NCBI GenBank assembly: GCA_002709225.1
Contig: PAQH01000059.1
Coordinates: 1-64,000, forward strand
Direction: 5' to 3'
DNA length: 64,000 bases
Origin: Planctomycetaceae bacterium
Lineage (GTDB): Bacteria > Planctomycetota > Planctomycetia > Pirellulales > Pirellulaceae
The notes beneath the pieces were generated by a model that searched no databases, had not been told where the DNA came from, and saw nothing but the letters and a program-made list of their open reading frames with translations. How positions within the stretch are numbered: position 1 is the stretch's first letter; each line of letters begins with the position of its first letter. Positions 24,585 to 33,970 of this stretch are shown piece by piece. A program made the position numbers and the translations under genes.

Positions 24585-25622
24585 ATGCGTCACCGGTCGA
24601 ATTTGCTGCGTGTGCTCACATTGTTGTTAACCGCCGTCGGCATCACCCTAGCTTCACAGATTGGGGACGGTGCCGCCAAAGTGGTTGCAGCCGAGCAAAT
24701 TCGGTTCCAACTGCAGCACGACCGAGTCATCATCAAATATGGGAAACAACCCTTAGCGACATATGTTTTCCAGGACAGTAAAACACCGCGCCCGTACTTC
24801 GCCCACGTCTTTGCGCCCAATGGGGAACAGGTCACGCGTCACCACCCACCACGCCCCGGCCAGGATGCGCCAGACCACGCCACGTTTCATCCCGGCATCT
24901 GGATGGCGTTTGGAGACATTAACGGACAAGATTACTGGCGTTTGAAAGCACGAGTCGAGCACGCGGGATTCATTGACTCACCTAGCAACCACCTTGGACA
25001 CGCCTCATTCTCCGTACGCAATCGGTACTGGAACGAGGCTGGCGAAGAGATCGTGTGTAGTGAAGTGGCCAAGTATACTTTTCAGGCATTACACTCAGAC
25101 GATTCATCGCGGACACCTACCGGATTCCTGTTGTATTGGGACAGTACTTTTGCGTCTTCTACCGGCACTTTCTCATTTGGTGATCAAGAGGAAATGGGAT
25201 TGGGTATTCGCGTCGCCACACCAATCACAGTCACCCACGGCGGCCAAATCCGAAACCGAGATGGCCTGATCAACGAAAAACAGGTGTGGGGGAAAATGTC
25301 TGCCTGGTGCGATTACAGCGGCCTTGTCGGCAACCACCGAATCGGCATGACCTTGATGCCCGATCCGGCGAATTTTCGCCGCTGCTGGTATCACGCTCGC
25401 GACTACGGTTTTTGCGCCGCCAATCCATTCGGGCGCAACGCATTCACCCGTGGTAAGAAAAGCAAGATAACGGTTGCCAACGGCGCTTCCCTGAAGCTAC
25501 GTTTCGGCATCTTACTGCACGCCCAGCCGAAGGATGAGCCGCGTCGAGACCTTGATCTGGCATATCGAGTCTACCTCGAGCAATTAAAGAACAAGGAACT
25601 CGCCCCTCCCTCTGGCAAATAA
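24585..25622 (+). CDS. DUF6807 (PmoA-family) secreted protein
   Basis: 345 residues from ATG 24585, where a signal peptide begins (RHRSNLLRVLTLLLTAVGIT, cleavage likely after VVAA). The mature part matches the PmoA/DUF6807 family: YVFQDSKTPRPYFAHVFAPN, HHPPRPGQDAPDHATFHPGI, WMAFGDINGQDYWRLKARV, YWDSTFASS, MGLGIRVATPITV, and WCDYSGLVGNHRIGMTLMPD. The family is common in planctomycetes next to sugar dehydrogenases; its biochemical role is unproven. The frame is open further upstream into the CYTH gene, but those residues do not resemble the family. It ends 13 bases from the convergent DUF4432 gene. Confidence 0.85.
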   Translation: MRHRSNLLRVLTLLLTAVGITLASQIGDGAAKVVAAEQIRFQLQHDRVIIKYGKQPLATYVFQDSKTPRPYFAHVFAPNGEQVTRHHPPRPGQDAPDHATFHPGIWMAFGDINGQDYWRLKARVEHAGFIDSPSNHLGHASFSVRNRYWNEAGEEIVCSEVAKYTFQALHSDDSSRTPTGFLLYWDSTFASSTGTFSFGDQEEMGLGIRVATPITVTHGGQIRNRDGLINEKQVWGKMSAWCDYSGLVGNHRIGMTLMPDPANFRRCWYHARDYGFCAANPFGRNAFTRGKKSKITVANGASLKLRFGILLHAQPKDEPRRDLDLAYRVYLEQLKNKELAPPSGK

Positions 25623-25635
25623 GATCTATCTCGTC

Positions 25636-26805
25636 TCAAGCGGGTGCGCACCAGCGGTTCTGGGGAGTGTCAAATACACGCGGCTTGGTATCACCTTGCA
25701 ACGCAGCAATCGCCTCTTCTTCTTTGGTAACTTCGGCTGCGTTTACTTGGACATGAAGACCAAAATCGAACGTCGTTCTGCCACCACCTGCTAATTTGAC
25801 GACACGTGACTGCTCGCCTTCATAGGTGCGCGGATTTGGGAAATTCGTACCCGGCTCCAAACCCGTCACATACCCATCTTCAGTTGCCGTAGTGTTTTTC
25901 CACACCGTGTAACAGGGAAGCAAACGTTTGTTGAAAGACATGCTCACCCCAGCCGTCCCGTGGGCGTTCTTCAACAACGCTCGGGTATTTCCGGAATCAT
26001 CCGCCAGCAACTCCATAAAATAAACCTGTTCTTCGAATCCTGGCTCCGGCGCTCCGTAGTTTTGCCAACCCGCTATGCCACTAGCTGCATGGTCGTTGCG
26101 CGGAACAACCGTCTTGAGTGGTGCGACAAACTGGGATCCCGCGTCGAGCAGCGGCGTTCCGAAATTAACGTGATAAAGCATTTGCACTTCAGCCGGACTT
26201 GCCGAGATATTTTCGATTTCGTCACGGATCTGAAAACCGGTTTGCCCCGGCCGTGTTGAAATCGTACTTGTCATACGAACCTTGAAGAAATGAAAGCGTG
26301 TTTCTTCGACAACACCTTTGATCTGGATTTCACCCGTTTCACCATCGGCTGAAACGACAACATGGTGTGCCGGCTTGTTCGCCACCCGCCCATGCAATGG
26401 GTACGTCAGCTTGTCATTCTCATCGAATTCGGGTGCGCCATTACTCTCCAAACCGCAGCGCACAAGTAACTCATCAAATCCATCCAACCAACCCAGTCCA
26501 CTCGGTTCTCCTAGATCAACGAATTGAGGATGGACAGGCCCGTGGTTTGGCGACTTCCAACCTATCTCTAAGTCACCTGCCCACGCTTTCCAGATACTCA
26601 TGCCACGTGTCGGCAAGACGTCAAACCGAAATGCACCGTTGTCCACACGAATTACGTCGACGCCATCAGCAAGTCCGCCTCGCAACGTTTGCTTGCGAAC
26701 TGAACAACCTTCTAACGCCGCTCCCAAGTCGGCCAGGCCAACGGCCAAGCTCTCCAGGTGTGTGCGACTCGCGAGTTCCGTGATCGTCCAGGTTTTATTG
26801 GCCAT
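25636..26805 (-). CDS. DUF4432 aldose-1-epimerase-like protein
   Basis: 389 residues with the galactose-mutarotase-like beta-sandwich of DUF4432: GVDVIRVDNGAFRFDVLPTR, GMSIWKAWAGDLEIGWKSPN, LLVRCGLESNGAPEFDEN, YPLHGRVANKPAHHV, VQMLYHVNFGTPLLDAGSQF, and CYTVWKNTTATEDGYVTGLE, PGTNFPNPRTYEGEQSRVVK. Conserved His and Glu residues in these strands probably bind and act on a sugar. The substrate is not known. ATG 26805 has GGAG about 11 bases upstream. It is divergent from the sugar genes that follow, and the spacing suggests shared regulation of that block. Confidence 0.9.
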   Translation of the reverse strand: MANKTWTITELASRTHLESLAVGLADLGAALEGCSVRKQTLRGGLADGVDVIRVDNGAFRFDVLPTRGMSIWKAWAGDLEIGWKSPNHGPVHPQFVDLGEPSGLGWLDGFDELLVRCGLESNGAPEFDENDKLTYPLHGRVANKPAHHVVVSADGETGEIQIKGVVEETRFHFFKVRMTSTISTRPGQTGFQIRDEIENISASPAEVQMLYHVNFGTPLLDAGSQFVAPLKTVVPRNDHAASGIAGWQNYGAPEPGFEEQVYFMELLADDSGNTRALLKNAHGTAGVSMSFNKRLLPCYTVWKNTTATEDGYVTGLEPGTNFPNPRTYEGEQSRVVKLAGGGRTTFDFGLHVQVNAAEVTKEEEAIAALQGDTKPRVFDTPQNRWCAPA

Positions 26806-27085
26806 CTCAAAGGGACTCCGGCAAGACCATGATGCAAAACAACTTGTCTTCAGATTGCATCAGTAATTTACGCTCTTTGGCGTCCGGCCGCTACGGCTCA
26901 AGAGGACCTCAGTGGCTGCTGTATTACTTGCGAGCGTCCGGGAAAGCGAATAAAACATGCTGCGGCTCGAGACAGGACTGATATCCCTTGTCGTCGTATC
27001 GCCACTGCGACTCGACAAGACAACACGCCACGTGGTTACGAGACGATCAACTTTAACCCGGTAACACACGAGCAGACGCAGCACA
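26806..27085. other. gap between DUF4432 gene and pseudogene
   Basis: About 280 bases divergent between the DUF4432 start and the decayed isomerase-like gene. The minus-strand frame 26860-27261 runs through it but has no domain I recognise and overlaps the pseudogene, so I treat it as a shadow. Confidence 0.35.
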
Positions 27086-27505
27086 ATGAGTTCACAGACC
27101 ATCCTGGCAGAAGAACAAGTTGACTCAGTTCTTGAGGGGGCTTTGGACGCGGGTGAAGGACTATTGCGTCTCACTTCCACCTGGGTGCCACGAAGCTGCC
27201 TGCCTCCCGAAAAACGGATCAAACTGCCCCCGATGAATACGATCTGTATGGAGCGCATCACCGAGGCATCGACGACGAATTACTCATCCGCTACGAGGCC
27301 GTGAATCACGGTGTTGGAATTGAAAGTACGGAAACCGAACCCTTGAAATCACTGCGTTATTTCCGACCAGACACATTTTCTGAGATGCCCAATGTGGGAG
27401 ATTACCGGAGTGTTTGAACATGCGGAATCTCAGCGAGCCTCCAGTAGCCAGTGGCTTTGCCAGCTGGTTGACGCTTTTCAAAACAGCTCAACGGCGCCCG
27501 CTTGA
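27086..27505 (+). pseudogene. decayed N-terminus of a class I mannose-6-phosphate-isomerase-like gene
   Basis: The frame from ATG 27086 reads AEEQVDSVLEGALDAGEG and STWVPRSCLPPEKRIKLPP. This strongly recalls the N-terminus of planctomycete sugar isomerases of the mannose-6-phosphate isomerase type (recalled from memory, not searched). At the C5 run 27227-27231 the homology jumps frame, continuing PDEYDLYGAHHRGIDDELLI and ending at TGA 27415. A third open stretch, from about 27410 to the TGA at 27503, follows in another frame. The rest of an approximately 580-residue gene is absent. It lies 154 bases before the sugar isomerase gene, on the same strand, so it may be the remains of that operon's first gene. 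Confidence 0.55.
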
Positions 27506-27659
27506 TGCCGAATTGAACTTAGCAAAGCAGCCGATACACCGACTAAGTGAATCAAAACACGCCACTGTATGTTTCAGGATCCAGCCGCCGCAGTCCGCCA
27601 ATCAGGGTCGTCTCATGCGACGATTGGTGTTGCCAACATTCAATGAAGGAATTTGACCG

Positions 27660-28706
27660 ATGAGCGATACTTCTTCCCAATTCACCTACCCGAAATTGCA
27701 TAACGCGATGTGGCCTGGCCTCGTTGGAAAAGGTGACGACAAAGATCAGGAACCACCTATCAGCCTAGAGCGGATGCTGGAGTTGACTGCTGCGGCAGAG
27801 GTCGACGGACAAAAATTTGAAGGCGTCGACTACTTCCTATTCCACCCTCATACTGACCCCGATGCCAGCGAAGACGAACTGAAACGCATTGCCGACTTGA
27901 TCGCCAGCCACGGCCTCGTTGTCGGATCGCTGGTGGCTCCAATTTGGCCTGGAACAGTCGGTGACTCAGCCATGGGTGATGACGAGCAGCAAGAAAAGTT
28001 TCTCACCTCGATTCGCAAGGCCTGCCGAATCGCCAAGGTATTCAACGACATTGGCATTCGCAAAGGTGGCGTAATTCGGGTGGACTCCGCCGAGTCCGGC
28101 GTTGACAAATGGCGTGAGGACCCGACTGCCGGTACGGCGCGAATCGTGGATACGTTCCGCAAGGCGACCGAGATCGCTGCGGAACATGGCGAACGTCTCG
28201 CCGCAGAAGGTGAGATCTGCTGGGCCGGAATGCACAGCTGGAAAGATATGCTGGACACTCTCGAAGGTGTGGGCATGCCAGAAAGCTTCGGTTTTCAGGC
28301 GGACCAGGCACACACTTACCTGTACTTGATGGGATACAACGCTCCGGAGCACGCGCTGCTGCAGGAGGGGTATTCACAAGACGACTTTGATGCCGCGTAT
28401 ACCAAGTTGACTGACAAGCTACGTCCATGGACCATCGATTTTCACGTCGCCCAAAATGACGGCACGGTACTCGGGGCTGGGTCACACGACAAAACAGGCC
28501 GGCACTGCCTGGCAAACGACCCAAATGGAAAGCTCGACATCACCGCCACTGCCGGTTACTGGTTAGACAATGCGGCGGATCGTGGTATCCAGCACATTTG
28601 CTGGGATGGCTGTATGTTTCCGAACGATGTGCTGGAAACACCCGCTACCTGGAATACGATCCTCGACGCAATGATCCAAGTACGCAATGCGCACGGCTGG
28701 AACTAG
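27660..28706 (+). CDS. Xylose-isomerase-like TIM-barrel sugar isomerase/epimerase
   Basis: 348 residues with the pattern of AP-endonuclease-2/xylose-isomerase-like barrels: [20 protein letters not shown], the metal-site strands ending [49 protein letters not shown] and a final [11 protein letters not shown]. Glu, Asp, His and another Asp/Glu at the strand ends would hold a divalent metal. The family isomerises or epimerises sugars or inositol derivatives. AAGGA lies 10 bases before ATG 27660. It is followed after 135 bases by a Gfo/Idh oxidoreductase; such pairs are common in inositol or sugar catabolic operons. Confidence 0.85.
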   Translation: MSDTSSQFTYPKLHNAMWPGLVGKGDDKDQEPPISLERMLELTAAAEVDGQKFEGVDYFLFHPHTDPDASEDELKRIADLIASHGLVVGSLVAPIWPGTVGDSAMGDDEQQEKFLTSIRKACRIAKVFNDIGIRKGGVIRVDSAESGVDKWREDPTAGTARIVDTFRKATEIAAEHGERLAAEGEICWAGMHSWKDMLDTLEGVGMPESFGFQADQAHTYLYLMGYNAPEHALLQEGYSQDDFDAAYTKLTDKLRPWTIDFHVAQNDGTVLGAGSHDKTGRHCLANDPNGKLDITATAGYWLDNAADRGIQHICWDGCMFPNDVLETPATWNTILDAMIQVRNAHGWN

Positions 28707-28841
28707 TAGACTAAATCTGGAACGAGCGAGCAGCTACCGCCCCGGAGACGTCTTGACCGGGGATCCTCTACACGCAATAGACAAATTCGCAAAATCGCTC
28801 GTCGTTAAGGACGCGCGCACTCGAGCAGGAGTACGAACGAC

Positions 28842-29978
28842 ATGGCAAAGCCGTTTCGAATTGGCATGATCGGTTACGGTTTCATGGGCAAAGCGCATTC
28901 CAATGCGTATCGGAGGGTCGGTAATTTTTTCGACCTCGACTTTGATGTCCAACTAAAGGCCATCTGCGCCAGGACCGCTGAAAACGCGCAAGAGTTCGCT
29001 GACACCTGGGGCTACGAGAGCGTCGAAACAGATTGGCGCAAGCTACTCGAACGCGATGACATCGACGCCGTTGACATCTGCGTCCCCAACAATCTTCATA
29101 AAGAAATTGCCCTGGCCGCGGCCGACGCGGGCAAGATCATTCTCTGTGAGAAACCGCTCGCTATGAATACCGCTGAGGGAGAGGAGATGTGCCAGGCGGT
29201 CGAACGGGCAGGCATCGCCAACATGGTCTGGTACAACTATCGCCGCGTGCCAGCTGTGACTTTTGCCAAGAAACTCATTGACGCAGGAAAACTCGGGAAG
29301 ATCTTCCACTACAGGGCCAACTTCTTGCAGGACTGGACCATTTCTGAAGAACTTCCTCAGGGGGGGAACGCGCTTTGGCGACTCGACGTGGCGGCGGCGG
29401 GCAGTGGAGTAACGGGTGATCTCCTGGCACATTGCATCGACACGGCACTTTGGCTCAATGGCGGAATCACCGACGTCAACGCCATGACGGAAACATTCGT
29501 CAAGGAACGAATGCACAACCTGACTGGCAAAGTGGAACCGGTTGGTATCGATGACGCGTGCACTTTCATGTGCCATTTTAAGAATGCGTCCTTGGGCCTG
29601 TTTGAATCTACGCGTTACGCGCGGGGCCACAAAGCGTTGTACACGCTGGAAATCAATGGCGAACACGCTTCCCTTAAATGGGATCTTCATGACCTGCACC
29701 GACTAGACTTATTTGATCACCAAGACGATGGAACTGTTCGCGGTTGGCGTTCGATCCACGTCACTGATGGCGAACACCCTTACATGGATCGATGGTGGGT
29801 ACCTGGCTTACAGATTGGATATGAACATACATTTGTGCATCAAGTCGCTGATTTCCTACAAGACTACGCCGCTGGCAATCCAACAACTCCGTCCTTCCGA
29901 GACGCTCTGGAAACCCAAAAAGTCTGTGACGCAGTGTTGAGTAGTGCCCAATCCCGCCAATGGACCGACGTTCAGTAG
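28842..29978 (+). CDS. Gfo/Idh/MocA family NAD(P)-dependent oxidoreductase
   Basis: 378 residues. The N-terminal Rossmann motif [16 protein letters not shown] is at about residues 9-24. The family lysine lies in CEKPLAMN near residue 104. The C-terminal domain has [18 protein letters not shown] with the conserved His near residue 200, as in inositol dehydrogenases. These enzymes oxidise a hydroxyl of a sugar or inositol with NAD or NADP. AGGAG lies 10 bases upstream of ATG 28842. Together with the upstream TIM-barrel isomerase and the divergent DUF4432 it forms a sugar or polyol module; substrate unknown. Confidence 0.92.
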   Translation: MAKPFRIGMIGYGFMGKAHSNAYRRVGNFFDLDFDVQLKAICARTAENAQEFADTWGYESVETDWRKLLERDDIDAVDICVPNNLHKEIALAAADAGKIILCEKPLAMNTAEGEEMCQAVERAGIANMVWYNYRRVPAVTFAKKLIDAGKLGKIFHYRANFLQDWTISEELPQGGNALWRLDVAAAGSGVTGDLLAHCIDTALWLNGGITDVNAMTETFVKERMHNLTGKVEPVGIDDACTFMCHFKNASLGLFESTRYARGHKALYTLEINGEHASLKWDLHDLHRLDLFDHQDDGTVRGWRSIHVTDGEHPYMDRWWVPGLQIGYEHTFVHQVADFLQDYAAGNPTTPSFRDALETQKVCDAVLSSAQSRQWTDVQ

Positions 29979-30540
29979 CCAGCGACAAACGTTACGTTGC
30001 TAGAGCGGACCGAAACCGCCGCCGCTGCGTTCTTCGATGGCACCGCCGCTCGAACTGCTGATGTATGTCTCCGGGCGTCTCGCATTGATACCGCAATGAA
30101 CGTTCTGGCCCGTTCATTGATTCCCGTCCACGCGCGAAGTAAAGCGGGCAATCGCCGCAACATGTCCGGACTATGTAGCCACGTCGGTCGCACCTGGTCC
30201 TGCAGCCTGCGCCAGGGCGCACTGGTAATAGCGGTTCCTCAACAGCAACACAACAAACAGACCGCGCTGTGTGGGGCTCTCCTCCCAGGCGATCTGAAGT
30301 GCAACAGTCCGATACTCCAAGTCGTACTCCATCAAACGAGTGGTACCCAATCAAATCAGAAAAAGTCGCAACCTCTTTGAAGAGGAGGATTTCCCGCTTC
30401 ACGCTTGGGCACAAACCGTTCTCTGCGCCGCTGGATTATACCGGCCTCGCAACTCGGCCAGTCAATCAGGTCCACGCCTATTGCCGACCACCAGCATCAC
30501 GGGGTAAACAGAGGGGACAAAATTACGTTGCATCCTACAG
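29979..30540. other. 642-base non-coding stretch before the thioredoxin/NHL gene
   Basis: No long convincing gene. A minus-strand frame of 53 codons, 30171-30332, reads protein-like (for example DLEYRTVALQIAWEESPTQR) and starts with ATG, but it has no ribosome site and no domain I know; it may be a small protein or a remnant. The last part of the gap holds the tandem repeat listed separately. Confidence 0.35.
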
Positions 30541-30595
30541 TCCAAGTCACTGTGCTGCCGTCCAAGTCACTGTGCTGCGGTCCAAGTCACTGTGC
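30541..30595 (+). repeat. 20-bp direct repeat, almost three copies, just upstream of the thioredoxin/NHL gene
   Basis: The unit TCCAAGTCACTGTGCTGCCG (30541-30560) repeats at 30561-30580 with one change and again for 15 bases at 30581-30595. It ends 25 bases before ATG 30621, in the place of a promoter or leader. The copies are head to tail with no spacer. Confidence 0.95.
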
Positions 30596-30620
30596 AAGAA
30601 TGTGAATCTGGAGATCTCGC

Positions 30621-32663
30621 ATGAATACACAATCCCGCTGCTGGTACATGGCGCTCATGTACATCCTAACTCTCTCCACTTTCATTCTTAGTCGCCCAGC
30701 ATTGGCGCAGCGCGGGGAACCACAACTCATCAAGCCGCTGCGGGCTGCGCCGTCGCTGACGGGTGCTGGAGAGTGGATTAACACGGCAGGGCCACTTCGA
30801 CTAGCGAATCTACGCGGAAAAATTGTCGTCCTTGATTTCTGGACGTACTGCTGCTCGAACTGCATGCATATTCTTCCTGAGCTCAAAAAACTCGAGCGAT
30901 CCTATCCCAACAATGTAGTTGTGATCGGTGTCCACTCGGGCAAGTTTGCCACCGAGCACAATGCGGACAATATTCGCGAGGCCGTACTACGGCACGAAAT
31001 CGAACACCCAGTATTGAATGACCCCAATCACCTGATCTGGCGACGATACAACGTCCGTATGTGGCCCACTCTCTGCATCATTGACCCCAACGGTCGACTC
31101 CTGGCCCGCCACGAAGGAGAGATTCGCTTTCCAATACTCGACCGTTTCCTGCGCAATCGACTGGCCGGCTACCGAAAAATGAAACTATTGGATGAAACAC
31201 CGTTGCGTTTTGAACTAGAAAGCCATAACGCAAAAGTGACACCGCTGAAATTCCCTGGAAAAGTACTCGCCAATGAAGCCAGTCGTCGACTGTTCATCGC
31301 TGACAGCAATCATAATCGCATCGTGATCACCAGCCTCGATGGCGATCTTATTGATGTCATCGGCAGTGGCGTCATTGGAAGAGCAGACGGAAGCTTTCAA
31401 ACGTGCTCCTTCAATCACCCACAAGGGCTCGCTCTGTCCAAACGATCACTGTACGTCGCCGACACCGAAAACCACATGATCCGCAAAGTGGATCTAGACA
31501 CCAAGACTGTGTCGACGGTGTCTGGAACGGGTCGACAAGCCCCCGTACGCCCGCGTCCAGGTAGTCGCCATCTCAACAGCCCCTGGGACCTATGTCTGCA
31601 CAAGGAGACGATTTACATCGCGATGGCAGGAGCACACCAACTCTGGAAGCTAAGCACTCGAGGAGGTATCGCGAAGTGGTTTTCAGGAAACGGTGTTGAA
31701 GACATCGTCGACGGGCGACTGAAATCAACCGTTTATGGCCAACTCGGTTATGCCTCCTACGCACAACCCAGCGGGTTGGCGACTGATGGAAAATGGCTTT
31801 ACGTCGCTGACAGCGAAGGCAGTTCGATTCGTGCTGTACCGTTACGAACTGGCCCAACGAGATATGTCCGCACCGTGTTAGGCACATCCTCGTTATCTAA
31901 CAACCGCCTGTTTACGTTCGGCGATCGAGATGGCCGTGTCACCCAGGCTCTGTTGCAGCATCCTCTGGGTGTCGTCTCAGTCGGCCAACGGTTGTTCATC
32001 GCGGATACGTACAACAACAAAATCAAGATGCTTGACTTGCAATCAGGTTTGATTCGTACTCTTGCTGGTGCACCACAACCCGGAAACACGGACAACCCGC
32101 CACGTTTTGATGAACCCGCTGGAATCAGCTATGCCGCCGGCAAGCTATTTGTGGCCGACACAAACAACCATTCGATACGCGTCGTCAATCTGAATAGCGG
32201 GAAGGTTTCTACGCTGGTAATTGACGGGTTACCAGCCCCTAGCCCAGCTGAACCACCGGCAGCGTTTCTGCTTCCTGGATCAAAGACAGTCCAGTTTGAA
32301 CCTGCCCGTGTTGCGGCGGTGCAACAACAACTCGTAATCGATGTGCAGTTACAACTCCCCGTCGGGAACAAGCTGAACCCCTCAATGCCGCTACAGTACA
32401 CCATTTTGCGAGGGAACTTTGTCGACACCAGCCTCCTCGACAAACTGCAGATAGTGGAAACAAACGATGCTCGCTTTAAGGTGCACGTTCCATTGCGAAG
32501 TGAAAGTGGCCAATCACGCTTCGAGTTAGCTATAAAATACTTCTATTGCCAGGAGGGGTTCGAGTCATTCTGTCGCGTCACCAGCGTCAAATTCGCGGGA
32601 GAGGTGCAATTATCGTCGCAAGCTAACCGAAAAACTTTGCAGTTACACCACGGCGCGCCGTAA
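30621..32663 (+). CDS. Thioredoxin-like/NHL-repeat secreted protein (NHLRC2-like)
   Basis: 680 residues. A signal peptide (YMALMYILTLSTFILSRPAL, cut after ALA) precedes a thioredoxin-like domain whose active site reads DFWTYCCSNCMHILPEL, the CCxxC form known from NHLRC2. The region to about 180 keeps the TlpA-type cis-Pro part (RMWPTLCIIDPNG). Residues about 215-560 form NHL blades such as RLFIADSNHNRIVI, LYVADTENHMIRKVDL, WLYVADSEGSSIR and KLFVADTNNHSIRVVNL. A C-terminal beta domain ends the chain. Probably a periplasmic redox protein with a propeller that binds partners. GGAG lies eight bases before ATG 30621. Confidence 0.9.
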   Translation: MNTQSRCWYMALMYILTLSTFILSRPALAQRGEPQLIKPLRAAPSLTGAGEWINTAGPLRLANLRGKIVVLDFWTYCCSNCMHILPELKKLERSYPNNVVVIGVHSGKFATEHNADNIREAVLRHEIEHPVLNDPNHLIWRRYNVRMWPTLCIIDPNGRLLARHEGEIRFPILDRFLRNRLAGYRKMKLLDETPLRFELESHNAKVTPLKFPGKVLANEASRRLFIADSNHNRIVITSLDGDLIDVIGSGVIGRADGSFQTCSFNHPQGLALSKRSLYVADTENHMIRKVDLDTKTVSTVSGTGRQAPVRPRPGSRHLNSPWDLCLHKETIYIAMAGAHQLWKLSTRGGIAKWFSGNGVEDIVDGRLKSTVYGQLGYASYAQPSGLATDGKWLYVADSEGSSIRAVPLRTGPTRYVRTVLGTSSLSNNRLFTFGDRDGRVTQALLQHPLGVVSVGQRLFIADTYNNKIKMLDLQSGLIRTLAGAPQPGNTDNPPRFDEPAGISYAAGKLFVADTNNHSIRVVNLNSGKVSTLVIDGLPAPSPAEPPAAFLLPGSKTVQFEPARVAAVQQQLVIDVQLQLPVGNKLNPSMPLQYTILRGNFVDTSLLDKLQIVETNDARFKVHVPLRSESGQSRFELAIKYFYCQEGFESFCRVTSVKFAGEVQLSSQANRKTLQLHHGAP

Positions 32664-32730
32664 TTGAAGGCTGTCTAGGTCGAGTCGAGCACGCCCTAAA
32701 GACGGCGGACTCACACCAATCAACCGCCGC

Positions 32731-32770
32731 GGTGGGTTACACAGCCAGGCGGTGGGTTACACAGCCAGCT
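32731..32770 (+). repeat. 20-bp tandem duplication before the enolase-superfamily gene
   Basis: GGTGGGTTACACAGCCAG plus two bases occurs at 32731-32750 and again at 32751-32770. It lies 33 bases before ATG 32803 and about 70 after the stop of the thioredoxin/NHL gene. The first 18 bases of each copy are identical. Confidence 0.95.
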
Positions 32771-32802
32771 GGTTTAGCCAGGCAGGGTGTTCAGGATTGG
32801 TA

Positions 32803-33879
32803 ATGAATATCACGAACTATCAAATACATCGTCTCCATCTACCGCTGCGCGAACCGATCGGAGACTCACAAGTGCATTTCACTGACCACTGGATTACAGC
32901 GATCGAGCTGGTTTGCGACAATGGACTCAAAGGCGTCGGATTTGATTGCCAACAAGGATTACCCACGGCTCGATTGACGAGTCTTCGCGAGCAATTTGAA
33001 TACGCCCTCTGGCCGTCCTTAGCCCAGGCAGACCCACTGAGCCTGGCGATGCGAATCCAACGCCCGCGTGGTGGCAATGTCGGCTGCGGATTTCGCACGG
33101 TACCCATCGAGACTGCGCTTTGGGATCTGGCGAGCAAACAAGCCCAAGTTCCTCTTTTCCAGTTATTGGGAGGGACGGATCCCCAGGTCCGAGCCTATGG
33201 CAGCACACTGGATTTCCATCTCAACGACAACGACTTTCGCACCAAATTGGAACGACTGCAGAGGTACGGGTTTTCGGCGTTCAAAATCAAAGTCGGTCAT
33301 CCGGATCTATCCTGGGACTTGAAACGCCTGCAATTGGTACGAGACGTCCTGGGGAGCGACGTCAATCTGATGGTCGACGCCAACGAAGCCTGGTCGGTGA
33401 AGGAAACGCTCAAGCGCCTGCATGCGTACCAAAACGCAGGGCACGAAATTTTTTGGATCGAAGATCCAATCACCCGGGAAGACTACACCGGTTATGCGAG
33501 ACTTTGCAGCGAACTGGAATCCACCCGCGTCAACACGGGTGAATACCTGAATATTTCTGGCAAGCGACAGCTTCTGGTCTCAGGGGCGGTCGATGTTCTG
33601 AACATCCACAACTCTATCCACGAAGGCCGCTTTGCAGCCACTCTCGCGGGCGAATTCGGCGTTCCTGTCTCCCTAGGCAATACACTGCTTGAACTCGGGG
33701 TTCACCTGGCAGCCAGTCTTCCCGAGTGCCTGTACCTCGAGTATTCGGATCTTATCTGGAACGATTTGGCAATCGAACCTATCCAAGTAGAGCAGGGTTG
33801 CGCCTGGGCACCACTGCGCCCGGGACACGGAATTGAGTTGGATCCCGACAAACTCGCGTTCTATGCAAAACCACAATAA
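32803..33879 (+). CDS. Mandelate racemase/muconate-lactonizing (enolase superfamily) enzyme
   Basis: 358 residues. The capping domain is followed by the barrel with the second-strand KxK motif AFKIKVG near residue 161, then three metal ligands on successive strands: LMVDANEAW (Asp), FWIEDP (Glu) and VNTGEYL (Glu). ETALWDLASKQAQVPLFQLL precedes them, as in the family. The classical His-Asp dyad is not obvious: the last strands read VLNIHNSIHEG and VSLGNTLLELGVH. The family includes acid-sugar dehydratases and dipeptide epimerases; the exact type cannot be read from the sequence. ATG 32803 (MNITNYQIHR) has AGGA seven bases upstream, better than the earlier frame start at 32752. Confidence 0.87.
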   Translation: MNITNYQIHRLHLPLREPIGDSQVHFTDHWITAIELVCDNGLKGVGFDCQQGLPTARLTSLREQFEYALWPSLAQADPLSLAMRIQRPRGGNVGCGFRTVPIETALWDLASKQAQVPLFQLLGGTDPQVRAYGSTLDFHLNDNDFRTKLERLQRYGFSAFKIKVGHPDLSWDLKRLQLVRDVLGSDVNLMVDANEAWSVKETLKRLHAYQNAGHEIFWIEDPITREDYTGYARLCSELESTRVNTGEYLNISGKRQLLVSGAVDVLNIHNSIHEGRFAATLAGEFGVPVSLGNTLLELGVHLAASLPECLYLEYSDLIWNDLAIEPIQVEQGCAWAPLRPGHGIELDPDKLAFYAKPQ

Positions 33880-33970
33880 CTAAGTTAGTCGCGGCAGCGT
33901 GTTGGCAGCCATTTTCTGGGAATGTTAGACTACGCCCGCTTGGCATTGACACTTTGCAGGACCCGTCCCC

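Noticed and set aside
28042-28524. 160-codon minus-strand frame under the sugar isomerase
   Set aside because: Antisense shadow, no domain and no ribosome site.
29043-29699. 218-codon minus-strand frame under the Gfo/Idh gene
   Set aside because: Antisense to a gene with intact Rossmann and EKP motifs; long only because the opposite codons avoid stops.
29992-30414. 140-codon minus-strand frame in the gap before the thioredoxin/NHL gene
   Set aside because: Cys/Arg-rich composition unlike neighbouring proteins; another frame in the same place looks equally protein-like, so neither is firm.
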